Assembly (NCBI GenBank): GCA_038373885.1
Contig: JAWZYV010019947.1
Coordinates: 434,001 to 498,000 of the forward strand
DNA: 64,000 nucleotides
Reading direction: 5' to 3'
Source: Cheiracanthium punctorium
Lineage: Eukaryota > Arthropoda > Arachnida > Araneae > Cheiracanthiidae
In this document: piece after piece, positions 14,196 to 25,020 of the stretch
Layout of the letters: each line of letters starts with the position of its first letter
Position numbering within the stretch: the stretch's first letter is position 1
The notes under the pieces: model-generated
What the model was told of the DNA's origin: nothing
Seen by the model: the letters and a program-made list of their open reading frames with translations, nothing else
Databases searched by the model: none
Position numbers and translations under genes: made by a program

Positions 14196-14710
14196 CCCTT
14201 TGAGGCGCAACCCTTTCCCAATGCTGAAAAATGCTCCCAATGCAACCCTTTCCCAATGCTGAAAAAAGACTGTGCCCGCACAGCCAGCTGCATCAAAAAA
14301 GGGGTCTCTAGATCTGTGGCACGCGATGAACATTTCGATCGTCCGCCATCTTGCTTGTAGTTAAGTGGAGCGATGGCAACGGCTGCCCTTTTTTCAGCAT
14401 TGGGCAATCTATCCAGCTGTTCTCGCATTCTTCCGTTTTTCAGCAGATGTCAGTGCTGTTAAAAATAATCGTGACAATTTTTTCATGACAAAGCTGGCTG
14501 TGTGACCGCACAGTCAGGTGCGTCAGAAAACTTTTCCAGCTCTGTGGCGCCAGATGGACTAATCGATCGACCGCCATGTTGTTGGTAGTTAAATAGATCG
14601 ATGGCAACGGTTGCACTTTTTCAGCGTTGGGACCATATGTTTTTTTCCGATCAGCAGTGAAAGCGCCGAAAACAGGTAGTTTCACGGAGCAACCACCGCA
14701 CGTCTAAAGG
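14196..14710. mobile_element. piggyBac-like (TTAA) MITE
   Basis: Left TTAA (14192-14195) is followed by CCCTTTGAGGCGCAACCC. The right end reads CACGTCTAAAGG followed by TTGA (14711-14714), a one-base variant of TTAA. CCC/GGG-type tips with TTAA targets are characteristic of piggyBac. Interior modules (ATGGCAACGGCTGCCC, CAGCTGTTCTCGCATTCTTC, GCAGATGTCAGTGCTGTTAA) recur in the other copies of this family. Minus-strand frames here have no known protein similarity. Confidence 0.7.
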
Positions 14711-15912
14711 TTGAAAAGACACATTATGCATCGTGTCATTAGCTAGATGGTGAAGAAAAATCCAGCACAAAATATGAATAACTGTACTACAGTGTGCATG
14801 CTTTGAGTTTGAAACAGTTTTCTAATAGAAAAGCAGAGCGACTAGGATAGCGCAGTTTTGTCCTTGGCGTGTGAATATCTAAGTAAATCCGATGCCTGAT
14901 GCTCCTTTTAAATGAAATGCATCAACCATATAACTAATGTTTATGAACTGGACGATCTTTTGTGCGTCACGCCATACTATGCAGAGGCCAACTTAAGTCC
15001 TAAAGATGGAGTAAAACAGTTGCAAGTTTTGTTTGGCGAATAATCAGAACTGCTGATCATTTTCTTCCAGTTAGATTTCGTAATTACTAAACTAAAACGA
15101 TCACGTTTCAGATTTAAATTAAGTTTCATCATACTGCGAGATATTCTAATCACGAAAATTCTTGATATTGAGATTTTGCAGAGAAAATCGATTTTGACCA
15201 TTCCTAAATTTACTTTGATAAGTTTCTACTTGATGTCTCAACGTACTTACTTATGCAGGTACGATCTATTTATGAATTGTACTTACATATGTATACGTGT
15301 TTTACTCAAAACGACTAGTAGAATGCTCAAATTTTTTATTTAGTGTTTGTCTGCTGTAACATCTAGTTGTGAGTTTACCCTCTTTTTGACTTCAATCAAC
15401 TGGCTAGTTTACTTACTGGGTTAAAAGACTTGCGACACATTAAGGTCTATGGTAAATCATTTTCAAGGCATTCTCAAAATCTTACTAATAGTCACCAAAC
15501 TTGGCAACTTTTAGTCAAATATTGCTAAATTTGGGACCAAACATAAGTTTTCAATTCGGAACTTAGCTTCGTAATATATCTTACATTTGGCGAAGAGTAG
15601 CCAAACCTTTGCATTATAAATGTATCGTATCACACTTTTGAATTCAGTAAATTTGAATGCATCAAAAGTTATGGAATTGAATAGACGAACAAGGAAAACG
15701 TGATGGTCACATCAGATATTTCTAATGCAGTTTTAAATATTTACGAAACCTATAACCTTAATGTATGTTTCGTAAACAAAAATAAATTACCGACATAAAA
15801 TTTTTGTGCATGAAATATTTCTTTTTCTCCATTAAAATCCGATGTGTACATAACAAAAAATTATCCATTTCGCATACACCTTTTGTAAAAGCTTGGTAAT
15901 TAAAAGTAACTA

Positions 15913-15939
15913 CACTCATGTCCATAAATTAAGGATAAT
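15913..15939 (+). repeat. Left terminal inverted repeat of the Tc1-like element
   Basis: 27 bp starting CACTCATGTCC directly after a TA; its reverse complement matches 17382-17408 at every base. It is the expected binding and cleavage end for the encoded transposase. Confidence 0.9.
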
Positions 15940-16162
15940 TCAGAATCACACAGAAATTGATCTCTGAAATAAAAATTTCACCTGTGGAATGATCACACAC
16001 ATCTTGAAGAAGAATATGCAAATTACAGGAAACCACCAGATGGCGTGGATGGTACGTCACAATGACGAGAGTGTGAGAGAGGGGTATATAAGGAATGGTG
16101 GCAAAGAAGTAAAATTGTTCACAAGCGCTGTGAAAGCCTTTCAGTGCAAAAACCGCATAGTT

Positions 16163-17182
16163 ATGGCACAAAGGAGGCATTTGGATGATGTTTTACGTGG
16201 CAGAATTATCGGACGACTGGAATGTGGACGTACCCAGCTGGAAGTATCCGAGGAACTTGGAATCGCCCAGAGTGTCATCTCCAGGCTTTGGCAACGATTC
16301 CAAGATGATGGTAATGTGAGTAGACGTTACAGCACAGGTCGCCCCCGAGTTACAACGCCGAATGAGGACCGATATTTGGCAGTTACTGCCAAAAGAAACA
16401 GACGGAGTACAGCATCAGACCTGTCTCGTCAGATCTCTTCAGCTACCGGTACGACAGTTTCAAGTCAGACCGTGTGCAGACGCTTAGGGCACATTGGTCT
16501 ATATGCTCGTAGGCCTGTCAGATGTGTTCCACTTACCGCAACTCACTGTCGCCTGCGATTAACCTGGAGTAGAGAGCATCCATTGTGGACACCGCAACAG
16601 TGGTCTTGCGTGATGTTTTCCGACGAGTCCAGGTTTAGTTTGGAGTCTGATTCTCGCCGGACATTCATCTGGAGAGCGCCAGGTACCCGTTACCACCAAG
16701 AGAACACCATTGAAAGACACCGTTACGGTGGTGCAGGATGGCTCGTTTGGGGAGGAATTATTCTTGGTTCCAGAACTGACCTGCATGTTCAGAGTGTAAC
16801 GATGACAGGCCACATCTATCGGGATGTCACTCTGGAACAACATGTACGTTTGTTTCGGGGCGCCATGGGTGCTGGATTTGTGTTTATGGATGACAACGCC
16901 CGTCCTCACCGTGCAAACATTGTAGACGAATGCCTTCAATCGGAGGATATCACCCGTATGCATTGGCCAGCATACTCACCGGACTTGAATCCAATAGAGC
17001 ATGTGTGGGATATGCTTGGCCGACGAATTGCAGTCCGTCAACCCCCTCCCACCTGTCTACCGGAACTTCGGAGTGCATTGCTTGATGAGTGGTGTAATAT
17101 TCCCCAAGATCATTTGATACTCAGCATGCCTAGGCGTTGTCAGGCCTGTATTGCATCGTCCGGGAGACATACTCCGTATTAA
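16163..17182 (+). CDS. Tc1-like transposase (DD34E), intact reading frame
   Basis: Cut-and-paste transposase of the Tc1/mariner superfamily, acting in the nucleus on the terminal repeats of its own element. The 339-residue frame has no internal stop. An N-terminal helix-turn-helix type DNA-binding region covers about residues 15-45 (RIIGRLECGRTQLEVSEELG and on), followed by the GRPR linker motif at 59-62 (STGRPRVTTP) and a second HTH-like region near 80-110. The DDE catalytic residues are D154 (MFSDESRF), D244 (FMDDNARPH) and E279 (SPDLNPIEHVWD), with 34 residues between the second D and the E, diagnostic of Tc1. I start at MAQRRHLDD because this looks like the family start; the frame is also open upstream to an ATG at 15989, adding 58 residues I do not recognise. 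Compared with family members I remember, a few residues seem missing just before LILSMPRR (residue 317); unverified. It lies inside matching terminal repeats, so element and gene belong together. Confidence 0.93.
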   Translation: MAQRRHLDDVLRGRIIGRLECGRTQLEVSEELGIAQSVISRLWQRFQDDGNVSRRYSTGRPRVTTPNEDRYLAVTAKRNRRSTASDLSRQISSATGTTVSSQTVCRRLGHIGLYARRPVRCVPLTATHCRLRLTWSREHPLWTPQQWSCVMFSDESRFSLESDSRRTFIWRAPGTRYHQENTIERHRYGGAGWLVWGGIILGSRTDLHVQSVTMTGHIYRDVTLEQHVRLFRGAMGAGFVFMDDNARPHRANIVDECLQSEDITRMHWPAYSPDLNPIEHVWDMLGRRIAVRQPPPTCLPELRSALLDEWCNIPQDHLILSMPRRCQACIASSGRHTPY

Positions 17183-17381
17183 CCATCCTACTAACCATGT
17201 TATACTGTTTTTTGTAAATAGGTTCTTTTTTGAAATTTGGTCAAGGGAGTAAAACTTGCAATTTTTATTAATTATGTCAAACATATAGCATCTTTTTTGC
17301 TCTTTACTTTTTGTTTAATAAATAGACTTTACAAATAAGTCAAATTTGTTTTGCTTCTTTCTCTTTCTTTGCCTGAACTTC

Positions 17382-17408
17382 ATTATCCTTAATTTATGGA
17401 CATGAGTG
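17382..17408 (-). repeat. Right terminal inverted repeat of the Tc1-like element
   Basis: 27 bp ending GGACATGAGTG followed by TA; perfect inverted match to 15913-15939. Confidence 0.9.
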
Positions 17409-17410
17409 TA

Positions 17411-20047
17411 TTTTACACTTCTGCCTTATTGAAGCAGAACTGAAAAATAGTTACTTTAGTTAAGAATTTGTAATCGTTTTGGTTTCTTAATTTTATAAAA
17501 TTACCCCAAAAATGTATACAAATGCTGAGAAGTGATATAACTGAAAAAAAAAAAAAATACCAAAGTGATATTTTTGTTCGTATCCAGATAAACTGTTCGA
17601 AGAAAATTTATAATAAATATCGAATAGCAAAATCAACTGTGCCTCAATGAATATATTAAAAGTATTTTTGCTTTGAAGTCAGTTATTGACTTTATGCTAA
17701 TAGGACTGTTGTTAGAATAACGCTTAGTAACGTGCGATTAAAGTTTTTAATTGTGTTTAAAAACATTATATAGAAGCACATGAAGGAATATGTTAGATTT
17801 AACTAAAGGAAAATTTCATGATTTCACTTGATAAAAACTTATAACAGATGTATGCTATTTTACTATGATGTTACACAAAGCAGAATATCCACCAAATATA
17901 ACATCTGAAAATGTAATATCTTTCAGCTTTCATGCTGTGAACTCACAGTGTGTTTTCTGGAGTAACGTGCAAATTTTTCTATAAAGGTTAGCAACAAATA
18001 TTTAATTAAGTAATTTTCATAATTTACGACTAATAAGAATAAAGGCAAAAATTTATAATCATTAACTGAGTTGAAACTTTTTCCAAAACATTCTGTGTTA
18101 CAATTACATGACAATATGTAATAAGGCTTACTTTTAATTTATGTAAAAATATAATTTTATATTTTATTAAGATTATTGTAAAGCAATATATATGTTCGTT
18201 TATAGTTTGCAATATGAAAAATAACTTACAACCGTTTCTATAGCAGTATAATATAACAAAAACAAAATCAACTGTATGTTTTGACAACTGTTTTCCTTAA
18301 AAACGTCAATTATATGCTTTTAAAATAGATTAAAAGTGTCGATTTAAACAAAGATATGGCAGTATTAATAATCATTTACAGCAATACGAGGTGATTTCAA
18401 TAGAACTAAACATATATTTTGTCATCATGTTGAAAAATATATATGCATTAATTTAGCTATTTCAACTGTTCTTATAATAGTGAACATGACCTTTCAAGAC
18501 TTCAAGAACAGTGAGTTCACTGAGAAATATAGTTTCTTGCCGGAGCTATTGTTAATGATCTAGAAAAACTACATAAGGTACATAATTCACTAGGCAACAC
18601 CGTTGAAATTCGAGTAGTAAACGAACAACACAATTTCAATAACTCATCTGTTGCCTTTTTTTTTTTTAGTTTAAAAATCATACAAACTTTTTAGAGACAT
18701 AGAATCTTGATGAAAGTTTTGCTATAACAAATACTTTTAAGTAATGGTAACTAACTAATTTTATTATCCTGAAAATCAATAATGAAAGTAATTACAAAAA
18801 CAGCTTAGGTTAATGAATGGTCTCTATGGATAAAATAGCGTGTGCAGTTAGTCCTAGCCATTACCGTTGTAACACAACTTGGTCAAAAGACGTTCAAAAG
18901 GTGTTGAAAAAGTCTTTTGAATGCCTTTTGAACTAGTTGTGCTGCTAGGAAAATATCATTAATTTGATTTCCATTAACATAAATTTCACACATGCTAAGA
19001 AGAAAACATACAAAATAGACAAAAAGTCCTTAAAAACTGAAAATTCATAAAAACTGGAAAATAACTGAACTAATAATAAAAAAAAGAAACAATCGGCTCG
19101 GTTAGCAATGCTAGATCATTGGGATTTTTTAACATAGGAGAAAAGAAATAACTGTTGCTAACCATGCAAACCTTTATTATTATACTTATTATTTACAAAT
19201 TTCGGTTACATTTCCGGATTTTATGATTTTTTAAAGTTTATAGAGTTTTTGCCTACCCTGTGCATTTTCTTACTCTGTACATTAATTTTTTTTTTAAGTA
19301 CGAGTTATTTAAAATTAGTAATTTTAAAATGTATGCTTAACTCATGCGAATAAATCCTTTTGTGCAAGTGTCAAAAGCTTAAGATTTATGTTCTGTAATT
19401 GATAAATAGCAGTTTCATAAGATAGTGTGGCATACTTGCTTCATATCATTTATCATAACCGTGATAATTTATTACTTTCTTGTTTTATCTCTGTCAATAC
19501 GCGGAAGATTTATTTTGGAAAAAATTTAATGTATTTTCCATTATTTTAATAAAAAAATTTAAAACCCACAGGACACTGGTGCTAATATAAAATTCTAGAA
19601 ATGACAAAGAGTAACCTTTTAAACTATTTAAATAAATATTTATGTTTGCATTGCTAAAAATTTCAGATTCCTAAACAAAGGCAATGACTTATTATATTTG
19701 TAATACGTTGGTGTTGACTATGCAATCCGAAGTTTCTGGCTGATACATTTTAAGCAGAAAATATTTAACTTTAATTCTTTTAAACAGAGTGAAATATTTG
19801 TTTGTAATTATAAAACTGAAACAACTCCAGAGAGAGGTAAATTAACATCATCTCTTAAATTGTGGATAAATCTTTTAAAACTAACTGAAAATGGAGAAAA
19901 ATATTTCTGCATTTATTTATAAGAAAGCTTCGATGTTAGTAAATTGTTTAAACAATTTAAAATCAATTCATCTTTCATATAAATTCATCGTTAATTATGA
20001 ATATTAAATACAGGGATATTCGTATTGAATAGAACAAAAATAAAGCC
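17411..20047. other. AT-rich, no gene found
   Basis: Only the hairpin at 18852-18948 and homopolymer runs stand out. Confidence 0.5.
18852..18948. repeat. Imperfect inverted repeat (hairpin)
   Basis: The arms contain CACAACTTGGTCAAAAGACG / TTCAAAAG and their inverted counterpart ending CTTTTGAACTAGTTGTG, plus outer TCCTAGC / GCTAGGA. About 27 bp per inner arm with about five mismatches. No target duplication seen. Confidence 0.6.
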
Positions 20048-20054
20048 TATTGTT

Positions 20055-20338
20055 CATTTGTTTGTTTGTGTTGTTACCGCAAAGCGACACATGGGCTATC
20101 TGCCTGGGATGAGGGTGCTTTGGTCGGAGGACTTTCTAAGAGATTCTAACGCGTGCATGTTAGATCAACGCATGTGATCAACGATCTAACATGAACACGC
20201 GTGTTCATGTTAGATCTGGAGAAAACAGACCAAAACTCCAGACCGTTAGATCGGCAGCCGTCCGAAGGGCCCGAACCCGGTACCTTCACACGTCTACCAT
20301 TTCGAGTGTCTTAACGACTGGGCCGTGGTGGGGCAGCA
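20055..20338 (-). mobile_element. tRNA-derived SINE
   Basis: Minus-strand head near 20336: GGCCCAGTCGTTAAG is A-box-like and GGTTCGGGCCC (20267-20277) is a B box. The body (ATCTAACGGTCTGGAGTTTT) and the 3' block (CCCTCATCCCAGGCAGAT) match the 24595 and 63309 copies. A 7-bp direct repeat tattgtt at 20048-20054 and 20339-20345 may be the target duplication. It carries extra duplicated sequence forming a 34-bp palindrome (20183-20216). Confidence 0.8.
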
Positions 20339-21216
20339 TATTGTTGAACACTGTAATTAATTTATTTTGATAAATCCAATATAACAGGGGTAATTTCGCA
20401 AATGGAAGAATTTTCGCTGTTGCCTTATAAAACTTGTAGCATTGTTTCAGCAATTAATTTGTTTCATCTAAATAAATCATTTACAGAATTTGTACTATGT
20501 TGTTCTTCATTCGTATTATGCTGTCTCATTCAGCATCAATCACTGTGAATTTTTTCTTGTTAAAAATATTGAAACAGTAAATTTATTTTCAATGGTAGTG
20601 ACAAAGCATATACGGCTTTAAAATGGAAAAAAGAGGGTGCCAAAAAAATAAGGTTTGTCCCGGGTGACTTTATCTCTAGTTGCAGCACTGTACAGGAAAG
20701 CGGTGCACAGTGGAACAAGTTTTAATATTTATAACAATTTCCTTCCTTTTAATTAACTAGTGGCCAAGGCCCCTAGACTCGCTACACTCGCTTTTCGTAT
20801 GAGACATTCGTCCCCTAATAAGGCTTATTTGTAAAAAAGACATAATTTATCAGACAAAACCCAAAGATTGGATCAGATAGCATGTTACTGAGCTGCAAAT
20901 TGCTTGTTTCTTGCATGTTCATTCATTGGTACATCAAAATTAAACTTCACACTACAGTGGACCCCCCCTCCCCATAACACGGTAGATATTTTGTTATAGG
21001 AATCCGTGTTCTACGGGTCCTGAGCTATACTCCACCTGGAGTGTGGACTCCGCGTATAATAGCTGGAAAAATTATTTGCACTCCTCAGAAATACAATGAT
21101 ATTTAATGTTGCCATTCAAATGTTATATTAATTAGGAGCTAAAGCGTAATAAAATCAGAACATCTGTTTCAGCTGTATTTTAATTAAGTAAAATCTATTG
21201 GACACCTTGCGTATTT

Positions 21217-21377
21217 GCCACCCATGGCGATTTTTCATAATTTGGCGACTTACGTATATGTATAGTTAATAATTAGCTCTAAGAAAACAGTTCTTTATAA
21301 GTTTTCTTTGATAAAAACTACGGAACAGCTAGGATAGCTTGCCACCCATGGCAATTTTTCATTATTAGGCGATTTAC
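21217..21377. repeat. Direct repeat of a 37-bp block
   Basis: GCCACCCATGGCGATTTTTC at 21217 recurs at 21341 as GCCACCCATGGCAATTTTTC; the match continues through TTGGCGACTTAC / TAGGCGATTTAC. Offset 124 bp. Confidence 0.6.
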
Positions 21378-23038
21378 ACATGCTCACAACCTATAATGAC
21401 TGCTTATGTAAGGTTCCCGGAAAGCCGTTATTCATATTTTCATATACATAATCCTTTGCAGATAGGTGTATTTAGCACCACGAATTATATCATCTTGCCG
21501 CGTTGGCAAATATCCAAAGTGTACTATAACTGTCATAATGGCATAGCTAACGCCGCCAAATATGTCTATTGATATCAAATACTCCAGCTGGACCGAACCG
21601 GCTTTAAAATAATCTTGATTTTAATTATTTTTCATTTTCAAGGTACTGGGTTCTAACATTCTGGAACGCGAAGTTTACCCTGCTTGGAAAGATACCATTT
21701 TGCCAGATTATTCCTAATGCCAAGATGGCATTTTTAAAATCATTCACAATTAGTTATTCTGTTTTGGAAAAACGAATAGTCGCTAATTCTAAACTCCTGT
21801 TGTCTAAGCGAACTTACTATTGAAAATTGTCAACATTGTGTAATGCACTTTGAGTTATTTATTTCATATACTTTTTAAATTTGGCGTAATATTGGTGTAA
21901 TTCGACTTTGTTTGCGAATTTCACGCGATTCTATACATACTTGGAATTGCTTTGTTGCAAAGGAATGAACGATTTTATGCCAAATCTGGCAACCATTGTG
22001 TTTATTTTTTCCGTTTTTTTATTAATATCTTCTAAAATAATTCGATTTTCGAAATTTAAGTCCGCTTATCAGTTTCCTCGGAATTTTCCGAATACGTGGA
22101 CATGTTTCTTGAAATTCAAATCCCCATGGTTTAGGAGAAGATAGGCGAACAAGCTTTTGACAGCGGCGACGACAGCGGCCCTTACTTTTTTTTAGAATAG
22201 AGAGAAACTAAAAATTAAATACAGGAATATTTTGTCAATTTTTAGCTGTCAATTGTATTTAGCTTGTAATTTTTTTCAGAATCTATTCTTATTTTATAAA
22301 AAAGTTAATTTTCAAGCTGCCACATTGTGATCCATTTGTGAGTTGCAATGTGCCTCGCATGTTACTTCTTCCCCCAGTATAGGAGGAAGATGTCACACAC
22401 GCTTACTTTCGTATTGCTGCAGGGTCATGGCCGTTTTTGCCTGCCTTGTGTGTGTAATAAAATGAGGAACTCACTTATATTGCCAGTACCTTATTTAAAA
22501 TAAAACATCTGTTTATTAACTTTAAATATGATCAATGAAATGTTATAAGGGCCTTACTCATCAGGTTAAATTCTCACGAGATCCAAAATTACGGTAATTA
22601 AAGGCGATGAATCAAGATAAATTTACAATCCACGTGTACAATGAGATAAAATTCCTCACAGAGGAGAGTCAGTAGCAGAGAATGGGGCTAGTGAGGACAA
22701 TTTTTATAAATTTGGCAAAAAGTACACTAAATATCAGTTTTAAGGCATCCAAGTATTTTTTTATTCAATAATTTGCAGTATTACCTTTATTTTGGTTCCT
22801 CCTAAGTAAAGGTAATACTGGTTTGTTAAAATATAAAATTATTTGGCCCAATAGTTTTTTAATAATAATTTTTTTAAGTAATTTTTGTTTACGCTAGCCC
22901 CATATCGTGGGGCTGGCGTGGACAAGCTTGAATACTAATTAGAAAATGTAATACAACTCATAAAAACATACACAAAACCATAATGAAATAAATTATAACC
23001 TTGATAATATTTTACTCAATAATTGGTAACCATAATAA

Positions 23039-23978
23039 TATAGAGGAGAGGAGGTGATTATGGAATACCATTTACATTTCTAACTGTAACTTCATAGATT
23101 TTTAAATAAAATCCTCCAAAACAGCATGAGAACATGCTATAATGAATCGTAATGAAATGTCAATTGCAAAGAAATACACAATTTATTTTGTTGTTATAGA
23201 AAAAAATATTTAAAAAAAAAGTTACGAAAGGAGTATAATATGGAATAGTCGGGTAATATGGAATAGATGGTTTAAACCGATGAAAAGCAATTTATATTGC
23301 TTCATATATAGATTTTTGTTAGTATAAAACAAATTTTTATGTTTGGTAGTTTAAATCATTATACTGGAGTCATTTCTGCTTCGAGTCGATTTAGAAAAGT
23401 TGTAGATATAATTTTCTTTCTTTGCTCCGATACAGTCATGGTGAGCCCACAGAGAACAGCTGGATCTTTGAATCCAAACTTATCGTCGTTGATCATTAGA
23501 GAATTTTTCGTGACAAAAGATGCATTCAGCGTCTTTGTTTTCCGGGTCTTTAGTGGATGACATGAAACCCATTACAATATTACCCAATATTCCATAATAC
23601 CCGACACGCCATCTCGGAAAACGAACCTTTAAAACTAATTGGCAAAACACTGTCATCTAAAAAATAACCACAGTTCAACAAACTACCATTCTCTTAGTGC
23701 ACATTATGCGTAACATCAATGTTCATGTCACGTGTTTACTAGTAAGTTAAAATGTTTGAAAACTTATCTACAAAAACTCTTGAAAATCACAAAACATACT
23801 TTGTTCTGTAGCGAGTGGTACGGCAACAGAGAGCGGTCAACTCTTACTGCATTGTAAGAAGGGAATCTTTCTTGAGTTGTTCATGGTATTCCCTTGTGGC
23901 AATAGCAACTAACAGAGCCAAAAACTCGGTATTCCATATTTCCCGACTATTCCATAATCATCTCCTCTCCTCTATATT
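23039..23978. mobile_element. Unassigned inverted-repeat element with ATGGAATA boxes
   Basis: Left end TATAGAGGAGAGGAGGTGAT continues TATGGAATA and recurs inverted at about 23950-23978 with one or two changes. Further boxes reading ATATGGAATAGTCGGG lie at 23238-23275 and, inverted, at about 23565-23605 and 23930-23960. About 940 bp; no protein recognised in the frames inside it. Confidence 0.6.
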
Positions 23979-23979
23979 T

Positions 23980-24153
23980 AGTGGCGGATTAATGCAAGTT
24001 TGTCGGAGGGGGAGGGGTGTCGGTTAGTTAGACGATTGATATATACATCCATTTTGTGAAAGTAAAATAGGATCTTTTACATTAATTTCTTTTTTCTTGG
24101 GGGGGGGGGGGCGTCGCCCCCTCCGTCCTCCCCCCCACCCTTAATCCGACCTT
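23980..24153. mobile_element. Probable hAT-type MITE with G/C-rich interior
   Basis: Termini AGTGGCGGATTAATGC and, inverted, AAGGTCGGATTAAGGG. The interior is GGAGGGGGAGGGG on the left and a long G-run followed by a C-rich stretch on the right. The flanking 8-mers ctatattt and gtatatat are only partly alike, so the target duplication is weak. Confidence 0.55.
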
Positions 24154-24594
24154 GTATATATTTTAATTAATATTAATACTAGTAATTAATTTGTATTACT
24201 ATTTAAGAACTGTGCATTTTGGAGTAAATATCTAAGACGAAACAACATATTAGAAAGCTATTTAACTTTTATTCATTTAAGTGGAAAACAATTATTCTGC
24301 TCCTACTTAAAGGCGTAGTTTGGCATGTCAACATTTAATGGCAATTGAGATATCCTGCGAATCGTGATACTAACAATTTTTAAAAAATTCTTGAGTTTTT
24401 AATATTTCTATAAAAATAAGATTCTACAAGCTGCAATTTTAATGAAAAAAATAATCAATTTGTAAAAGCAATAATTTCTTTAAATTAATTTATCCCTGTA
24501 GAAAAATAAATCTAATTTAATTAAACAAATCCCTAAAGTAAAAATAAAAAAACACTTGTAAATGAATTTATCACTATAAAAATCTAATTAAGTA

Positions 24595-24826
24595 TTTTTG
24601 TGATTATGGCAACGCTATGCAAGGGCGATCTGCCAAGGATGCGGGTGCCTTGGTAGGAGGACTTTATAAGGGGATCTAACGAGTATTCACGTTACGTTTG
24701 GAGGCAACCTACCAAAACTCTAGACCGTTAGATCGACAGCCGCGCGATGGAACTCGAACCCGGGACCTTCACACTTTGGGCGTCTACCATTTTCAGTGAC
24801 ATAACCACTGTGCCATGGTGAGGCCG
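24595..24826 (-). mobile_element. tRNA-derived SINE, best preserved promoter
   Basis: Minus strand begins GGCCTCACCATGGCACAG; A box TGGCACAGTGGTTA and B box GGTTCGAGTTCC are close to tRNA consensus. The body and 3' blocks match the other family copies. An 11-bp target duplication with one mismatch flanks it (ctaattaagta at 24584-24594, ctaattgagta at 24827-24837). Confidence 0.85.
24749..24815 (-). promoter_or_regulatory. Internal RNA polymerase III promoter of the 24595 SINE
   Basis: A box TGGCACAGTGGTTA (24802-24815) and B box GGTTCGAGTTCC (24749-24760) on the minus strand, in tRNA order. The separation is a little longer than in a tRNA because of a small insertion (AATGGTAGACGCCCAAAG). 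Confidence 0.6.
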
Positions 24827-24864
24827 CTAATTGAGTAAATAAATAGTTCTTTTTTTTATGACGG

Positions 24865-25020
24865 CTGATTAGCTAAGCGTGTGCTCTAGGCCGAGGGGTA
24901 GGGTGTCCTCCGCGGGGTCTTTCTAAGGGGTCCTTACCCGTATTTACGCTTAAGTTTAGGAGAAAACCACGGAAAACTCCTAACGCTGAGGACAGCGTAC
25001 TCGAATTATAAAACCCATGG
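24865..25020 (-). mobile_element. Diverged SINE of a second family
   Basis: Minus strand shows a B-box-like AATTCGAGTACGC and a body (AGGAGTTTTCCGTGGTTTTC, then GGACCCCTTAGAAAGACCC) aligning over about 65 bp with the central part of the main SINE family (TGGAGTTTTGGTCGGTTTTC, then AACCCCTTAAAAAGTCCTCC). The head and tail differ. Boundaries are uncertain. Confidence 0.45.

Larger units (their letters stand above)
15913..17408 (+). mobile_element. Complete Tc1-like DNA transposon, 1496 bp
   Basis: Perfect 27-bp terminal inverted repeats beginning CACTCATGTCCATAAATT lie at 15913-15939 and 17382-17408, and each is bordered by the TA dinucleotide (15911-15912 and 17409-17410) expected as the Tc1/mariner target-site duplication. 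Between them sits one transposase gene with an intact catalytic triad. Identical repeats and an open frame suggest a recent insertion. Whether it can still move depends on the small possible gap near the protein's C-terminus. Confidence 0.93.

Noticed and set aside
14192..14685. Two minus-strand frames of about 80 codons
   Set aside because: They lie wholly in a non-coding piggyBac-like MITE and have no transposase motif.
16559..16963. 134-codon minus-strand frame
   Set aside because: Antisense shadow of the intact Tc1-like transposase.
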